In this document: piece after piece, positions 8,208-16,385 of the stretch | Layout: each line of letters begins with the position of its first letter | Position numbering within the stretch: the first letter of the stretch is position 1 | Assembly: GCF_030540825.1 (NCBI RefSeq) | Contig: NZ_JAUOEO010000001.1 | Coordinates: forward strand, 3,106,001-3,170,000 | Origin: Flavivirga spongiicola | GTDB taxonomy: Bacteria > Bacteroidota > Bacteroidia > Flavobacteriales > Flavobacteriaceae | Reading direction: 5' to 3' | Length of the DNA: 64,000 bases | The notes under the pieces: model-generated | Databases searched by the model: none | Told to the model about the DNA's origin: nothing | What the model saw: the letters and a program-made list of their open reading frames with translations, nothing else | Made by a program: the position numbers and the translations under genes

Positions 8208-8213
8208 AAGGAT

Positions 8214-8810
8214 ATGATTTACAGTTTTAAAGGATACATACCCGTTGTACACGAATCTAGTTTTGTGCATCCTTTGGCTGCCGTAACCGGTAATGTCATT
8301 ATTGGCAAGCATTGTTATGTTGGCCCGGGAGCAGCCATTCGTGGAGATTGGGGGCAAATCATTTTGGAAGATGGCGTAAACGTTCAGGAAAACTGTACAG
8401 TTCATATGTTTCCTGGGAAATCTATCGTACTAAAGGAGAGTGCTCACGTTGGTCATGGCGCTATCATTCATGGCGCAAATTTGGGTAAAAATTGCCTTAT
8501 TGGAATGAACACGGTCATTATGGATGATGCCGAAATTGGAGATGAATGTATTGTTGGAGCTATGTCTTTTGTAAAAGCAGAAACTAAAATTCCCGGTCGA
8601 AGTTTAGTAGTAGGTAATCCAGCAAAAATTATCAAACAAGTTAGTGACGAGATGATTGATTGGAAAACTAAAGGAACACAATTGTACCAACAATTACCAG
8701 CAGATTGTCACGAAAGTTTAAATGAAGTTGCCCCTCTAAGAGCCATTCCGGACACCATGAAAATGCAAGAAGGAGTGTATGATACGCTTCGAGATTTTAT
8801 GAAAAAGTAA
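8214..8810 (+). CDS. paaY: phenylacetate degradation protein PaaY (gamma-carbonic anhydrase-like hexapeptide protein)
   Basis: A 198-residue left-handed beta-helix protein with repeated hexapeptides (GNVIIGKHCYVGPGAAIRGDWG and similar). The His residues in CTVHMF, AHVGHGAIIHG are those expected as metal ligands in gamma-class carbonic anhydrases. Known PaaY is a thioesterase-like accessory protein of phenylacetate degradation, and the length matches. The C-terminal tail YDTLRDFMKK is PaaY-like. It is the last recognisable paa gene of the run. The ATG is 6 bp after the right palindrome of element 3. Confidence 0.88.
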   Translation: MIYSFKGYIPVVHESSFVHPLAAVTGNVIIGKHCYVGPGAAIRGDWGQIILEDGVNVQENCTVHMFPGKSIVLKESAHVGHGAIIHGANLGKNCLIGMNTVIMDDAEIGDECIVGAMSFVKAETKIPGRSLVVGNPAKIIKQVSDEMIDWKTKGTQLYQQLPADCHESLNEVAPLRAIPDTMKMQEGVYDTLRDFMKK

Positions 8811-8873
8811 ATGTTTACTATATTTAGTAAAAACAATAATTCAAAAACTAACAAACATTAGTTATTTAAAATA

Positions 8874-10172
8874 ATGGAATTCGAATTTAAAATGCCCAAA
8901 ATGGGCGAAAGTATTACAGAAGGAACTATCATCAACTGGTTGGTTAGTGAAGGAGAATCGTTTGATGAAGGTGATATCATTATAGAAATAGCTACAGATA
9001 AAGTAGATAATGAAGTTCCTGCACCTTATTCTGGAAGATTAGTAAAAATACTATTTGAAGCAAAAGATGTTGTATCAGTTGGAGAAGTGATTGCTTTATT
9101 AGACGTTTCAGAAAAAACAAAGTCGGCTAAACCTATAGAAATTGAAAAACCTGCTAGCCCAAGTCCAGTTGAGAATAAAGCGAAATCAAGAACTTCAAAA
9201 CAAGTTCAAACACCTTCCGAAGAAAAGTTTAGTGTTTCAAATTCAAATACCTTCTTTTCTCCGTTGATTATTTCTATTGCTAAAGAGCATCACATTAGTT
9301 TTGAAGAACTAGCCAGGATTCCAGCAACAGGAAATGAAGATAGATTACGTAAAAGCGATGTATTTAGATATATAGAAGATGGGAGACCATTCAAATTTGC
9401 ACAACCTGTAGCACAGCAAGACCCTACGGCCTACCGTATTCCCCAATTAAGCTTCGATAAAGGAAAAGGCAAAGTCGTCAAAATGGATCGAATGCGCCAA
9501 ATGATTGCAGATCATATGGTATATTCAAAACATACCTCACCACATGTAACGGCATACGTTGAAGCAGATTTAACAAACATGGTTCATTGGAGAGATGCAA
9601 ATAAAAAAGCATTTCAAGAAAAATATGGAGAACGTTTAACTTTTACGCCATTGTTTGTAGAAGCAGTTGCAAAAGCGGTGAAAGATTTTCCAAATATCAA
9701 CGCATCAGTAGATAGCGGTAACATCATTGTAAAAGAAGCTATTAATATTGGAATGGCAGCAGCATTACCAAGTGGAAACTTAATTGTTCCTGTGGTAAAA
9801 AATGCAGATACTAAAGACTTAACAGAGCTGGCCGCTAATGTAAACGAACTGACAAACAAAGCAAGAGAGAATAAATTAGCAGGTGACGATATAAAAGGTA
9901 GCACGTTTACAATTTCGAATGTAGGAACCTTTGGTAGCCTCATGGGAACACCCATAATCAACCAACCTGAAGTTGCCATTTTAGCATTAGGAATTATTAA
10001 GAAAAGAGCCGAAGTTATCGAAACAGAAAATGGAGATGAAATTGCTATACGGAGTATGATGTACCTTTCTTTGTCATTTGACCATAGAGTCGTTGATGGC
10101 TATTTAGGAGGGAGTTTCTTAAAACGCGTAGCCGATTATTTCGAACAATTTGATACAAGTAGAACAATATAA
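8874..10172 (+). CDS. dihydrolipoamide acyltransferase (E2) of a branched-chain 2-oxo acid dehydrogenase
   Basis: A 432-residue E2 subunit. The lipoyl domain covers about residues 1-77, with the lipoylated Lys43 in EIATDKVDNEV. A Pro/Ser/Lys-rich linker follows, then a peripheral-subunit-binding domain around residues 125-165 (SPLIISIAKEHHISFEELARI). The 2-oxoacid acyltransferase domain ends with His404 and Asp408 in FDHRVVDGYLG. It transfers acyl groups from lipoamide to CoA. Its partner E1 is encoded two genes downstream and IlvE lies between, which points to branched-chain substrates rather than pyruvate or 2-oxoglutarate. No E3 gene is present here, so E3 must come from elsewhere. Confidence 0.9.
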   Translation: MEFEFKMPKMGESITEGTIINWLVSEGESFDEGDIIIEIATDKVDNEVPAPYSGRLVKILFEAKDVVSVGEVIALLDVSEKTKSAKPIEIEKPASPSPVENKAKSRTSKQVQTPSEEKFSVSNSNTFFSPLIISIAKEHHISFEELARIPATGNEDRLRKSDVFRYIEDGRPFKFAQPVAQQDPTAYRIPQLSFDKGKGKVVKMDRMRQMIADHMVYSKHTSPHVTAYVEADLTNMVHWRDANKKAFQEKYGERLTFTPLFVEAVAKAVKDFPNINASVDSGNIIVKEAINIGMAAALPSGNLIVPVVKNADTKDLTELAANVNELTNKARENKLAGDDIKGSTFTISNVGTFGSLMGTPIINQPEVAILALGIIKKRAEVIETENGDEIAIRSMMYLSLSFDHRVVDGYLGGSFLKRVADYFEQFDTSRTI

Positions 10173-10177
10173 ATAAA

Positions 10178-10203
10178 GTCATACTGAACTTTCAGTATCT
10201 CAT
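10178..10203. repeat. GTCATACTGAA...TTCAGTATCTCAT hairpin
   Basis: The entire E2-ilvE gap holds a hairpin with arms ATACTGAA and TTCAGTAT followed by CTCAT. The flanks GTCAT and CTCAT are shared with the other hairpin repeats of the window although the stem sequence differs. The same ATACTGAA/TTCAGTAT arms recur at about 41450-41490. Confidence 0.5.
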
Positions 10204-10211
10204 TAAATATT

Positions 10212-11279
10212 ATGGAAAACACTATAAAAATTACCAGAGTTAAAGCGTCTAAAGTAAATGATTTAGATTTTGATAACATTCCGTTAGGAACCATTTTCAC
10301 AGATCATATGTTTATTTGCGATTATGAAAATGGCCAATGGCAAACCCCAAGAATAGAGCCATTAGATTTGATTCCAACACATCCAGCAGCCATGGCTTTA
10401 CATTACGGGCAGGCAATTTTTGAAGGCATGAAATCAACGTTAGACATCCATGGAAACCCTGGGCTCATTTGTCCAGAAAAAAATGGAGAACGTTTAAATT
10501 TCAGTGCACGACGTGTTGGTATGCCAGACTTTCCTGTAGCGTTATTTGTGGAAGGGCTAAAACAATTTGTTGGTCTTGAGAAAAACTGGATTCCACCACA
10601 GGAAGGAAGTGCCTTATATCTTCGTCCATTTATGTATGCAGATGAACCTTTTATAGGTATGAGAGCTGCAAACCATTATAAGTTCATTATTATAGCATCT
10701 CCTTCAGGACCATTTTTTACTAAAAGAATTAGTTTACATGCCGAAACAAAATTCATTAGAGCAGCTCAAGGAGGTACTGGCGAAGCAAAAGTCGCAGGAA
10801 ACTATGCCGCAGCTATTCAACCTACGGAACTAGCTAAGGCAAAGGGGTATGACCAGATTTTGTGGTTAGATGCTGTTGAGCATAAGTACATTCAAGAAGT
10901 GGGTACTATGAATGTATTCTTTAAAATAAACGGTGAACTTATAACACCTAAGTTGGATGGTTGTATTTTAAATGGCATAAGTAGAATGTGTTCCATTGAA
11001 TTGCTGCGTGCTCGTGGATATAAAGTTATAGAGCGTTTGATTTCTATAGATGAAATTATTCAAGCCTCAGAAAATAATACTTTAGAAGAAGCTTTTGGAA
11101 CAGGGACTGCAGTAGGGGTAGCGATGATCCAAGATATTGGTTATAAAGACAAAACGATTCATGTTTCAGATAATAATCCAGTTGGACAAATGATTCGGGG
11201 TACAGTGCATGGTATTCGTTCTGGAAGGTTAGAAGACGAATTCGGTTGGATGGTAACTATTAAAAACGAGTTAGTTTAA
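10212..11279 (+). CDS. ilvE: branched-chain-amino-acid aminotransferase
   Basis: A 355-residue class IV aminotransferase that interconverts Leu/Ile/Val and their 2-oxo acids. The PLP lysine is Lys193 in GEAKVAGNYAAAI. Other landmarks are HYGQAIFEGMK near the N-terminus, LYLRPFMYA, and the QEVGTMNVFF and GTGTAVGVA cofactor-binding segments. Length and motifs match the longer, eukaryote-like BCAT group rather than the roughly 310-residue E. coli IlvE. Its position between E2 and E1 suggests transamination coupled to oxidative decarboxylation, for catabolism or for branched fatty-acid primer supply. Confidence 0.93.
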   Translation: MENTIKITRVKASKVNDLDFDNIPLGTIFTDHMFICDYENGQWQTPRIEPLDLIPTHPAAMALHYGQAIFEGMKSTLDIHGNPGLICPEKNGERLNFSARRVGMPDFPVALFVEGLKQFVGLEKNWIPPQEGSALYLRPFMYADEPFIGMRAANHYKFIIIASPSGPFFTKRISLHAETKFIRAAQGGTGEAKVAGNYAAAIQPTELAKAKGYDQILWLDAVEHKYIQEVGTMNVFFKINGELITPKLDGCILNGISRMCSIELLRARGYKVIERLISIDEIIQASENNTLEEAFGTGTAVGVAMIQDIGYKDKTIHVSDNNPVGQMIRGTVHGIRSGRLEDEFGWMVTIKNELV

Positions 11280-11354
11280 AAAATAAGTATCACTTTGAGT
11301 CATTTCGGTAATAATTGAAATGGTGTCGGGAAGCAATTAAACATAATAAAAAAG

Positions 11355-11379
11355 ATTTCCGCTTTTGTGGAAAATGACT
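11355..11379. repeat. hairpin repeat right end abutting the E1 start
   Basis: The segment AGATTTCC-gcttttgt-GGAAAATGAC has the layout of the right half of the GTCAT...GGAATCTCAT family (inverted: AGATTCC...GGAATGAC). Its terminal AATGAC supplies an ATG at 11374 that is in frame with the E1 gene, so the apparent 5' end of that gene may be repeat-derived. Confidence 0.4.
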
Positions 11380-13443
11380 ATGAACAAGGACATACTAAAA
11401 AAAGCATTTTTAAAGCTGTGCACAGCTAAAGCGATGGCAGAATTATACGAAGCTAATTTTAAACAAGTTTCAAAATATGTACATGCTACTTCCAGAGGTC
11501 ATGAAGCTATCCAAATAGCTCTGGGAATGCAGTTATTGCCTCAAGATTATGCATTTCCGTATTATAGAGACGATGCGATGCTATTATCATTTGGATTAGA
11601 GCCATATGATTTAATGTTGCAATTATTAGCAAAAAAAGAAGATCCTTTTTCTGGAGGAAGAACGTATTATTCGCATCCAAGTTTAAAGGATGATGACAAA
11701 CCAAAAATTCCACATCAATCATCAGCTACAGGGATGCAAACCATTCCAGCAACAGGCGTTGCCATGGGGATGCAATATATTGAAAAACAAGGTTTAGAGA
11801 ACAGTGTTACATCGAGCGCAGTCGAGATGTCTCTTAAACCAATTACTGTATGTTCTCTTGGAGACGCTTCAGTAACCGAAGGAGAAATTGCTGAAGCTTT
11901 TCAAATGGCAGCATTGAAGCAAATGCCTATTTTATATTTAGTACAAGATAACGGTTGGGATATTTCAGCAAATGAAGCAGAAACAAGAGCTCAAAATGCT
12001 TTTGAATATGCACAAGGTTTTAATGGTTTGGAAGCTATTTCTATCGATGGAGCTAACTTTACAGAAAGTTACGAAGCGGTAGAAAAAGTTATAGAAACCA
12101 TACGTACAGAACGTCGTCCGTTTTTAGTACATGCTAAAGTCCCTTTATTAAATCATCACACTTCTGGCGTTAGAATGGAATGGTACCGAGATGATTTAGA
12201 AGAAGCGAGAAGTCGTGATCCATACCCCGTATTAAAACAACAATTATTAGATGCTGGGTTTTCAGAAAAGGAAGTAAATAGTATAGAAAATTCTGCAAAA
12301 GAGACCGTACAATTAGATTTTGAAAAAGCTTTAAAAGCAGAAGATCCAGCACCTGAAGATTTATTTACATACGATTTTTTGCCAACACCAGTTATAGAGG
12401 AAAAAGGAGAGCGTTCACCAAAGGACTCCGAAAAAGTAGTTATGGTAGATTGTGCTTTATTTGCTATTGAGGAGCTTATGAAAAAGCATAAAGAATGTTT
12501 GTTATATGGTCAGGACGTTGGTGGAAGATTAGGAGGTGTTTTTAGAGAAGCAGCAACCTTAGCACAGAAATTTGGAGATGATAGAGTTTTCAATACGCCC
12601 ATTCAAGAAGCTTTTATAGTGGGGTCAACTGTAGGTATGAGTGCAGTTGGGTTAAAGCCCATTGTTGAGGTACAGTTTGCCGATTATATTTGGCCAGGGT
12701 TAAACCAGTTATTTACAGAAGTTAGCCGCAGTTGTTACTTATCTAACGGAAAATGGCCAGTAAGCATGATTTTACGTGTGCCAATAGGCGCTTACGGTAG
12801 TGGGGGACCTTATCATTCATCTTCAGTAGAAAGTGTGATTACCAATATTCGAGGTATTAAAATTGCATACCCAAGTAATGGTGCTGATTTAAAAGGGTTG
12901 ATGAAAGCGGCTTATTATGATCCAAACCCGGTAGTTATACTTGAACATAAAGGCTTGTATTGGTCTAAAGTCCCTGGAACTCAAGGAGCAACATCAGTAG
13001 AACCAAGCGAGGATTATATATTGCCTTTTGGTAAAGCTTGGCTATTACAGGAAATCTGGAAACAGGAAGATGTAGAGACATTGACTATTGTGACTTATGG
13101 AATGGGGGTACATTGGGCTTATAATGCAACTAAAGGGATCAGGGGTCAGGTAGAGATTATTGATTTAAGAACATTATTTCCTTTAGATGAAGACACCATA
13201 ATGAAATCGGTTAAGAAAACAGGAAAGTGCTTGGTAGTCACTGAAGAACCAAGCAATAATAGCTTTGCCAGAGCTTTGGCTGGAAAAATTCAGGAAGAAT
13301 GCTTCAAATATTTAGATGCGCCAGTAATGACTATTGGTAGTGAAAATGTTCCTGCAATTCCATTAAACTCCATTTTAGAACAAACGATGATTCCATCTAC
13401 TGAGAAAGTGAAAAATAAAATAGATGAATTATTAAACTATTAA
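11380..13443 (+). CDS. fused alpha-beta E1 of branched-chain 2-oxo acid dehydrogenase
   Basis: A single polypeptide of about 687 residues with both E1 halves. The alpha half carries the thiamine diphosphate motif GDASVTEGEIAEAF...DNGWDIS. The beta half starts at VVMVDCALFAIEELM and contains GQDVGGRLGGVFR and FNTPIQEAFIVGST. Separate alpha and beta genes are the common arrangement, but fused E1 proteins are known in Bacteroidota. Three starts are in frame: TTG 11365, ATG 11374 and ATG 11380. The first two lie in a repeat-like hairpin, and MNKDILKKAF from 11380 looks like the native N-terminus. It works with the E2 encoded two genes upstream. Confidence 0.88.
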   Translation: MNKDILKKAFLKLCTAKAMAELYEANFKQVSKYVHATSRGHEAIQIALGMQLLPQDYAFPYYRDDAMLLSFGLEPYDLMLQLLAKKEDPFSGGRTYYSHPSLKDDDKPKIPHQSSATGMQTIPATGVAMGMQYIEKQGLENSVTSSAVEMSLKPITVCSLGDASVTEGEIAEAFQMAALKQMPILYLVQDNGWDISANEAETRAQNAFEYAQGFNGLEAISIDGANFTESYEAVEKVIETIRTERRPFLVHAKVPLLNHHTSGVRMEWYRDDLEEARSRDPYPVLKQQLLDAGFSEKEVNSIENSAKETVQLDFEKALKAEDPAPEDLFTYDFLPTPVIEEKGERSPKDSEKVVMVDCALFAIEELMKKHKECLLYGQDVGGRLGGVFREAATLAQKFGDDRVFNTPIQEAFIVGSTVGMSAVGLKPIVEVQFADYIWPGLNQLFTEVSRSCYLSNGKWPVSMILRVPIGAYGSGGPYHSSSVESVITNIRGIKIAYPSNGADLKGLMKAAYYDPNPVVILEHKGLYWSKVPGTQGATSVEPSEDYILPFGKAWLLQEIWKQEDVETLTIVTYGMGVHWAYNATKGIRGQVEIIDLRTLFPLDEDTIMKSVKKTGKCLVVTEEPSNNSFARALAGKIQEECFKYLDAPVMTIGSENVPAIPLNSILEQTMIPSTEKVKNKIDELLNY

Positions 13444-13504
13444 CTTTTGTACCTTTCTTTTATAGAAGTAATTTAAACGACCCAGCCAAGCTGAGTACAT
13501 GTTT

Positions 13505-13665
13505 TTATAATTGGCTGCAAAATGCCCTTTCCTGCCTGTTGGTTAGGTTGGTGCTCCCACATTTTGTCTTTTTATTACTCCGTAGCGATGCTATGCAGTT
13601 CAAAAAAGCATTTATTTGGGAATAAAATTGCTATTTTTCGCTTTAATCTAAAAAAGCTTAAATTA
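13505..13665. repeat. dispersed repeat family B, copy 1
   Basis: This non-coding stretch contains the core ccgtagcgatgctatgc with flanks AATTGGCTGCAAAATGCCCTTT and ttttcgctttaatctaaaaa. In reverse complement it lines up along its length with the 162-bp element at 33026-33187, and less closely with those at about 41735-41850 and 49610-49745. No reading frame or transposase is associated. The boundaries are approximate. Confidence 0.55.
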
Positions 13666-13682
13666 CTTCGTAAAATTATTTT

Positions 13683-14786
13683 ATGTATACAAGAAGGATA
13701 TTTCCAGTATTAGGAGTTTTAAAATGGACTCGAAGACACATTTTATTATTTATATTTTTAGCTATAATCCCTGCTTTTCTATTTGATGTATTGGGATTAA
13801 AATGGTTACATGTTCCTTGGTTGCCACTAGGCGTGTTAGGTACTGCCGTGGCATTTGTTGTGAGTTTTAAAAATAATGCGTCTTATGATAGACTCTGGGA
13901 AGCTCGAAAAATATGGGGAGGTATTGTTAATGCATCACGTTCCTGGACGATCATGGTAAAGGATTTTATTAATAATGATCATACCACCGAAGATAGAACA
14001 GAAGAAGAAATGCAGGCTATCAAACGGGAATTGGTACATAGGCATGTTGCTTGGTTAACAGCTTTGCGATATCAGCTTAGAGAAGATAAACCATGGGAAA
14101 TGCATCTTAAGTCCGGAAAATCTAATAAAGAATTTAGAGCTTCAAAATATAGAGTTTGCGAAGACGTAGAAGATTTGGAAAGTAATATAAAACCATATAT
14201 TTCGGAAGCAGAATACAAAGAGGTTTTTTCAAAAGGAAATCAGGCATCACAAATATTAGGTATTCAATCCCGTCGCTTAAAAGAACTAATGAATCAAGGT
14301 TTAATAGAAGACTTCAGGCACATGGAAATGATGAATATATTGGTTGAGTTTTATACGCTTCAAGGTAAAAGCGAGCGTATTAAAAACTTTCCATATCCTA
14401 GGCAATTTGCGACCCTAAATTATCTGTTTGTTTGGATTTTTATTTTATTAATTCCTTATGGGATTATGGAAGGGTTTGAGAGTTTTGGTGATAAAATCCT
14501 GGGGTTATTAAATAAACATGAAGAGCAAACATCCCTAATGCATGTAGCTCAGGAAACTATAGCAAAACACTTTGTATGGTTTTCTGTTCCTTTTAGTGCC
14601 TTAATTTCATGGGTGTTTCATACCATGGAAGCTATTGGAGAAAATACAGAGAATCCTTTTGAAGGAGGACCTAATGATGTACCTATTACAGATTTAAGTC
14701 GAGGTATAGAAATAGATATCAGGCAACTTATTGATGATACCGATATTCCTGAGCCATACGTTTGGCCAAATGATATTGTTATGTGA
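13683..14786 (+). CDS. bestrophin family anion channel protein
   Basis: A 367-residue membrane protein of the bestrophin/UPF0187 family, which form pentameric chloride-selective or related ion channels. Visible features are the N-terminal hydrophobic helices (LLFIFLAIIPAFLFDVLGL), the conserved SFKNNASYDRLWEARKIWGGIVNASR segment, a long cytosolic helical part, and the C-terminal DPF-like stretch NPFEGGPNDVPI with a preceding TM pair. Physiological role in bacteria is unsettled. It stands alone after the E1 gene and a repeat-filled gap, with a large inverted repeat after its stop. Confidence 0.88.
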   Translation: MYTRRIFPVLGVLKWTRRHILLFIFLAIIPAFLFDVLGLKWLHVPWLPLGVLGTAVAFVVSFKNNASYDRLWEARKIWGGIVNASRSWTIMVKDFINNDHTTEDRTEEEMQAIKRELVHRHVAWLTALRYQLREDKPWEMHLKSGKSNKEFRASKYRVCEDVEDLESNIKPYISEAEYKEVFSKGNQASQILGIQSRRLKELMNQGLIEDFRHMEMMNILVEFYTLQGKSERIKNFPYPRQFATLNYLFVWIFILLIPYGIMEGFESFGDKILGLLNKHEEQTSLMHVAQETIAKHFVWFSVPFSALISWVFHTMEAIGENTENPFEGGPNDVPITDLSRGIEIDIRQLIDDTDIPEPYVWPNDIVM

Positions 14787-14805
14787 TTAGGGTAGGTCAA
14801 TAAGG

Positions 14806-14890
14806 TGTCATTCAGAGCGCAGCTAAGAATCTATTAAATAATATATTTATTTGTAATGCTATAAGATTCTTCGCTGCGCTCTGAATGACA
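14806..14890. repeat. 27-bp inverted repeat between convergent genes
   Basis: The left arm (14806-14832, beginning tgtcattcagagcgcagc) and right arm (14864-14890, ending gcgctctgaatgaca) are complementary over 27 bases with one mismatch, around a 31-base AT-rich loop. It separates the convergent bestrophin and DUF4136 genes. It may serve as a shared terminator, although no long T-run follows. The GTCATTC...GAATCT layout makes it another member of the hairpin-repeat superfamily of this window. Confidence 0.7.
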
Positions 14891-14920
14891 AAATATGTTA
14901 CTTTTTAGACGTATTATTTT

Positions 14921-15490
14921 TTATTGCTGAGCTCCCGGAGGGTATTTCGTCATGATTTCTGTTACAAACTCTTTAATGCGAGCTTCTTTTTTCTCCATAT
15001 TTCTGCTTAAGTAGCCTGTTCCCATACCTTGCCAAACTAATTCTTTTTTATTGGCATCAATAAGATCTATATATAAAACACCTTGTGTGCTGGTGCTTAC
15101 ACTGGGCTGATTCCAACCCCAGCCCCAACCAGGACCAAAACCTGCTCCCCAAGGACCAAAGCCTCCCCAGCCCCAGCCACCATAACCCCAAGAGTTATTG
15201 TAAACGTCTACACGTTGCTGAGATTTTGTAAAAAGACTTACTAATAAATCAGGTTTTTCAGATTTTGCAAAGCCTTTAGTTAGCAATTCTGCTTCAATAG
15301 CACGAAGAATTCTTCGTTTATCTAAATCGCTAATTTCTGCTTTGTCAATGCCTGTTTTAAAAAATGCAAAGGTTTTGTATTCTCCAAAACTAGCATTCTT
15401 ATCGTAATCTGCTGCGACACGCACAGAACTGCATGAGGAAACCACAATTAGCAATGCTAAAAGAGGTAAGATGTTTAATAGTTTTTTCAT
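14921..15490 (-). CDS. DUF4136 lipoprotein
   Basis: A 189-residue predicted lipoprotein with lipobox LVVSSC (Cys20) and the DUF4136 pattern YDKNASFGEYKTFAFF near the N-terminus and VLYIDLIDANKKELVWQG near the C-terminus. Family function is unknown. The middle (residues about 101-129) is a Trp/Gly-rich low-complexity run of GWGWGG-type units inserted into the domain, typical of a subset of these proteins. It is probably periplasm-facing or outer-membrane anchored. No close functional neighbour is visible. Confidence 0.85.
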   Translation of the reverse strand: MKKLLNILPLLALLIVVSSCSSVRVAADYDKNASFGEYKTFAFFKTGIDKAEISDLDKRRILRAIEAELLTKGFAKSEKPDLLVSLFTKSQQRVDVYNNSWGYGGWGWGGFGPWGAGFGPGWGWGWNQPSVSTSTQGVLYIDLIDANKKELVWQGMGTGYLSRNMEKKEARIKEFVTEIMTKYPPGAQQ

Positions 15491-15617
15491 AGCCTTTTAT
15501 TTTAGTTCTACATTACACAATTAGCCTTAAAATCATTGATTTTAAGTGCTTTTTTATTAATAATAGTATCAATAATCATACCAAGCCTTTGGTATATAGG
15601 ATCATAGCAGTTGTTTG

Positions 15618-15770
15618 TTATCCTTTGTTCTTATCGTACCCGTATGGACAATGCCTGCATCCGCTTTCACAACAATAGCCTCTTCTTAAATGGTATTGCT
15701 CCGTGAAACAGCGATAACCTTCTGGTGTTAAGTAGTAATCACCTTCTTCAATGGGGATTATTTTTTTCAT
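15618..15770 (-). CDS. DUF5522 small Cys-rich protein
   Basis: A 50-residue protein, MKKIIPIEEGDYYLTPEG... to ...CPYGYDKNKG. The block RGYCCESGCRHCPYGY with four Cys and one His is the hallmark of DUF5522, a family of short proteins widespread in Bacteroidota. The Cys/His cluster suggests metal binding, but the function is unknown. A good -7 box (TATCTTTG on the minus strand, 15855-15862) lies 85 bp upstream. It is short enough to be missed by ordinary length cutoffs. Confidence 0.85.
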   Translation of the reverse strand: MKKIIPIEEGDYYLTPEGYRCFTEQYHLRRGYCCESGCRHCPYGYDKNKG

Positions 15771-15884
15771 CTGATTGTATTCATTGTTTTGTATTCGTCA
15801 GATGCAATTAGCATTTTAAATATCAAAATTTAGTTATGCTTATTTCATTTTAAACAAAGATAATGTAATTTTAAAGAATTGTCA

Positions 15885-15909
15885 TTCTCGAGAAGACGAG
15901 AATCTAATT
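15885..15909. repeat. GTCATTCTCGAGAAGACGAGAATCT hairpin
   Basis: The arms attctcg and cgagaat flank a short loop, again preceded by GTC and followed by CT. This has the GTCATTC...GAATCT layout seen in the other inter-cistronic hairpins, but with a different stem. Confidence 0.5.
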
Positions 15910-15930
15910 GGTTTTTGAATGATGTAGAAT

Positions 15931-16269
15931 ATGATTTTAATTTCGAAATATTTAGTTCCTAAAGGGTATACTGGTTTTACCATTTTTCCTTTTGTGTTTT
16001 TAAAATCAAAAGATTTAAAGAGTCATGCTATTTTAGTTAATCATGAGAAAATTCATTTAAGACAGCAGCTAGAAATGTTGATAATTCCCTTTTATTTGAT
16101 TTATGTTATTGAATTTTCGATAAGATTATTTCAATATAAAAAATGGGATTTAGCTTATAGAAACATTTCTTTTGAACGAGAAGCTTATGCCAATGAATTT
16201 AATTTATATTATCTAAAGCATCGATCATTTTGGCGATTTTTAAAGTATCTTCGTGCCAATGATATTTAA
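15931..16269 (+). CDS. small membrane protein with an HExxH motif
   Basis: A 112-residue protein I recognise only as a conserved Bacteroidota type without a named family. It has HEKIH at residues 38-42, a hydrophobic helix (IIPFYLIYVIEF, about 51-62) and a FEREAYANEF segment at 81-90 whose Glu could be the third zinc ligand of a gluzincin-like site. This order (HExxH, TM, E) recalls M48/M56-type membrane peptidases in miniature. Peptidase activity is not shown. Its last 35 bases are exactly repeated at 18046-18080, at the start of the ACC deaminase-like gene. Confidence 0.7.
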   Translation: MILISKYLVPKGYTGFTIFPFVFLKSKDLKSHAILVNHEKIHLRQQLEMLIIPFYLIYVIEFSIRLFQYKKWDLAYRNISFEREAYANEFNLYYLKHRSFWRFLKYLRANDI

Positions 16270-16270
16270 G
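16236..16270 (+). repeat. 35-bp direct repeat, left copy
   Basis: Bases 16236-16270 (starting atttttaaagtatcttcg, ending ccaatgatatttaag) recur without a mismatch at 18046-18080, 1810 bp downstream. The left copy encodes the C-terminus FLKYLRANDI-stop of the HExxH protein gene. Confidence 0.9.
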
Positions 16271-16328
16271 TATCGAATAAGCTAAAAGTTATAACTTTAG
16301 GTATTTATCCAAAAAATAAAATAGAAAA

Positions 16329-16355
16329 GACTGCCTTAAGTATTTTAAGACAGCC
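16329..16355 (+). terminator. intrinsic terminator between convergent genes
   Basis: The arms gactgccttaa and ttaagacagcc pair with one mismatch and are followed by TCTTTTATTTTTT on the plus strand. It lies 60 bp after the HExxH gene and 31 bp from the end of the convergent CxxCH lipoprotein gene, so it may serve both. Confidence 0.7.
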
Positions 16356-16385
16356 TCTTTTATTTTTTGTAAAAGATGGATGTAT

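Noticed and set aside
13522..13713. 63-codon plus-strand frame
   Set aside because: Lies across a non-coding dispersed repeat (family B), with Cys/Phe-rich translation typical of a spurious frame.
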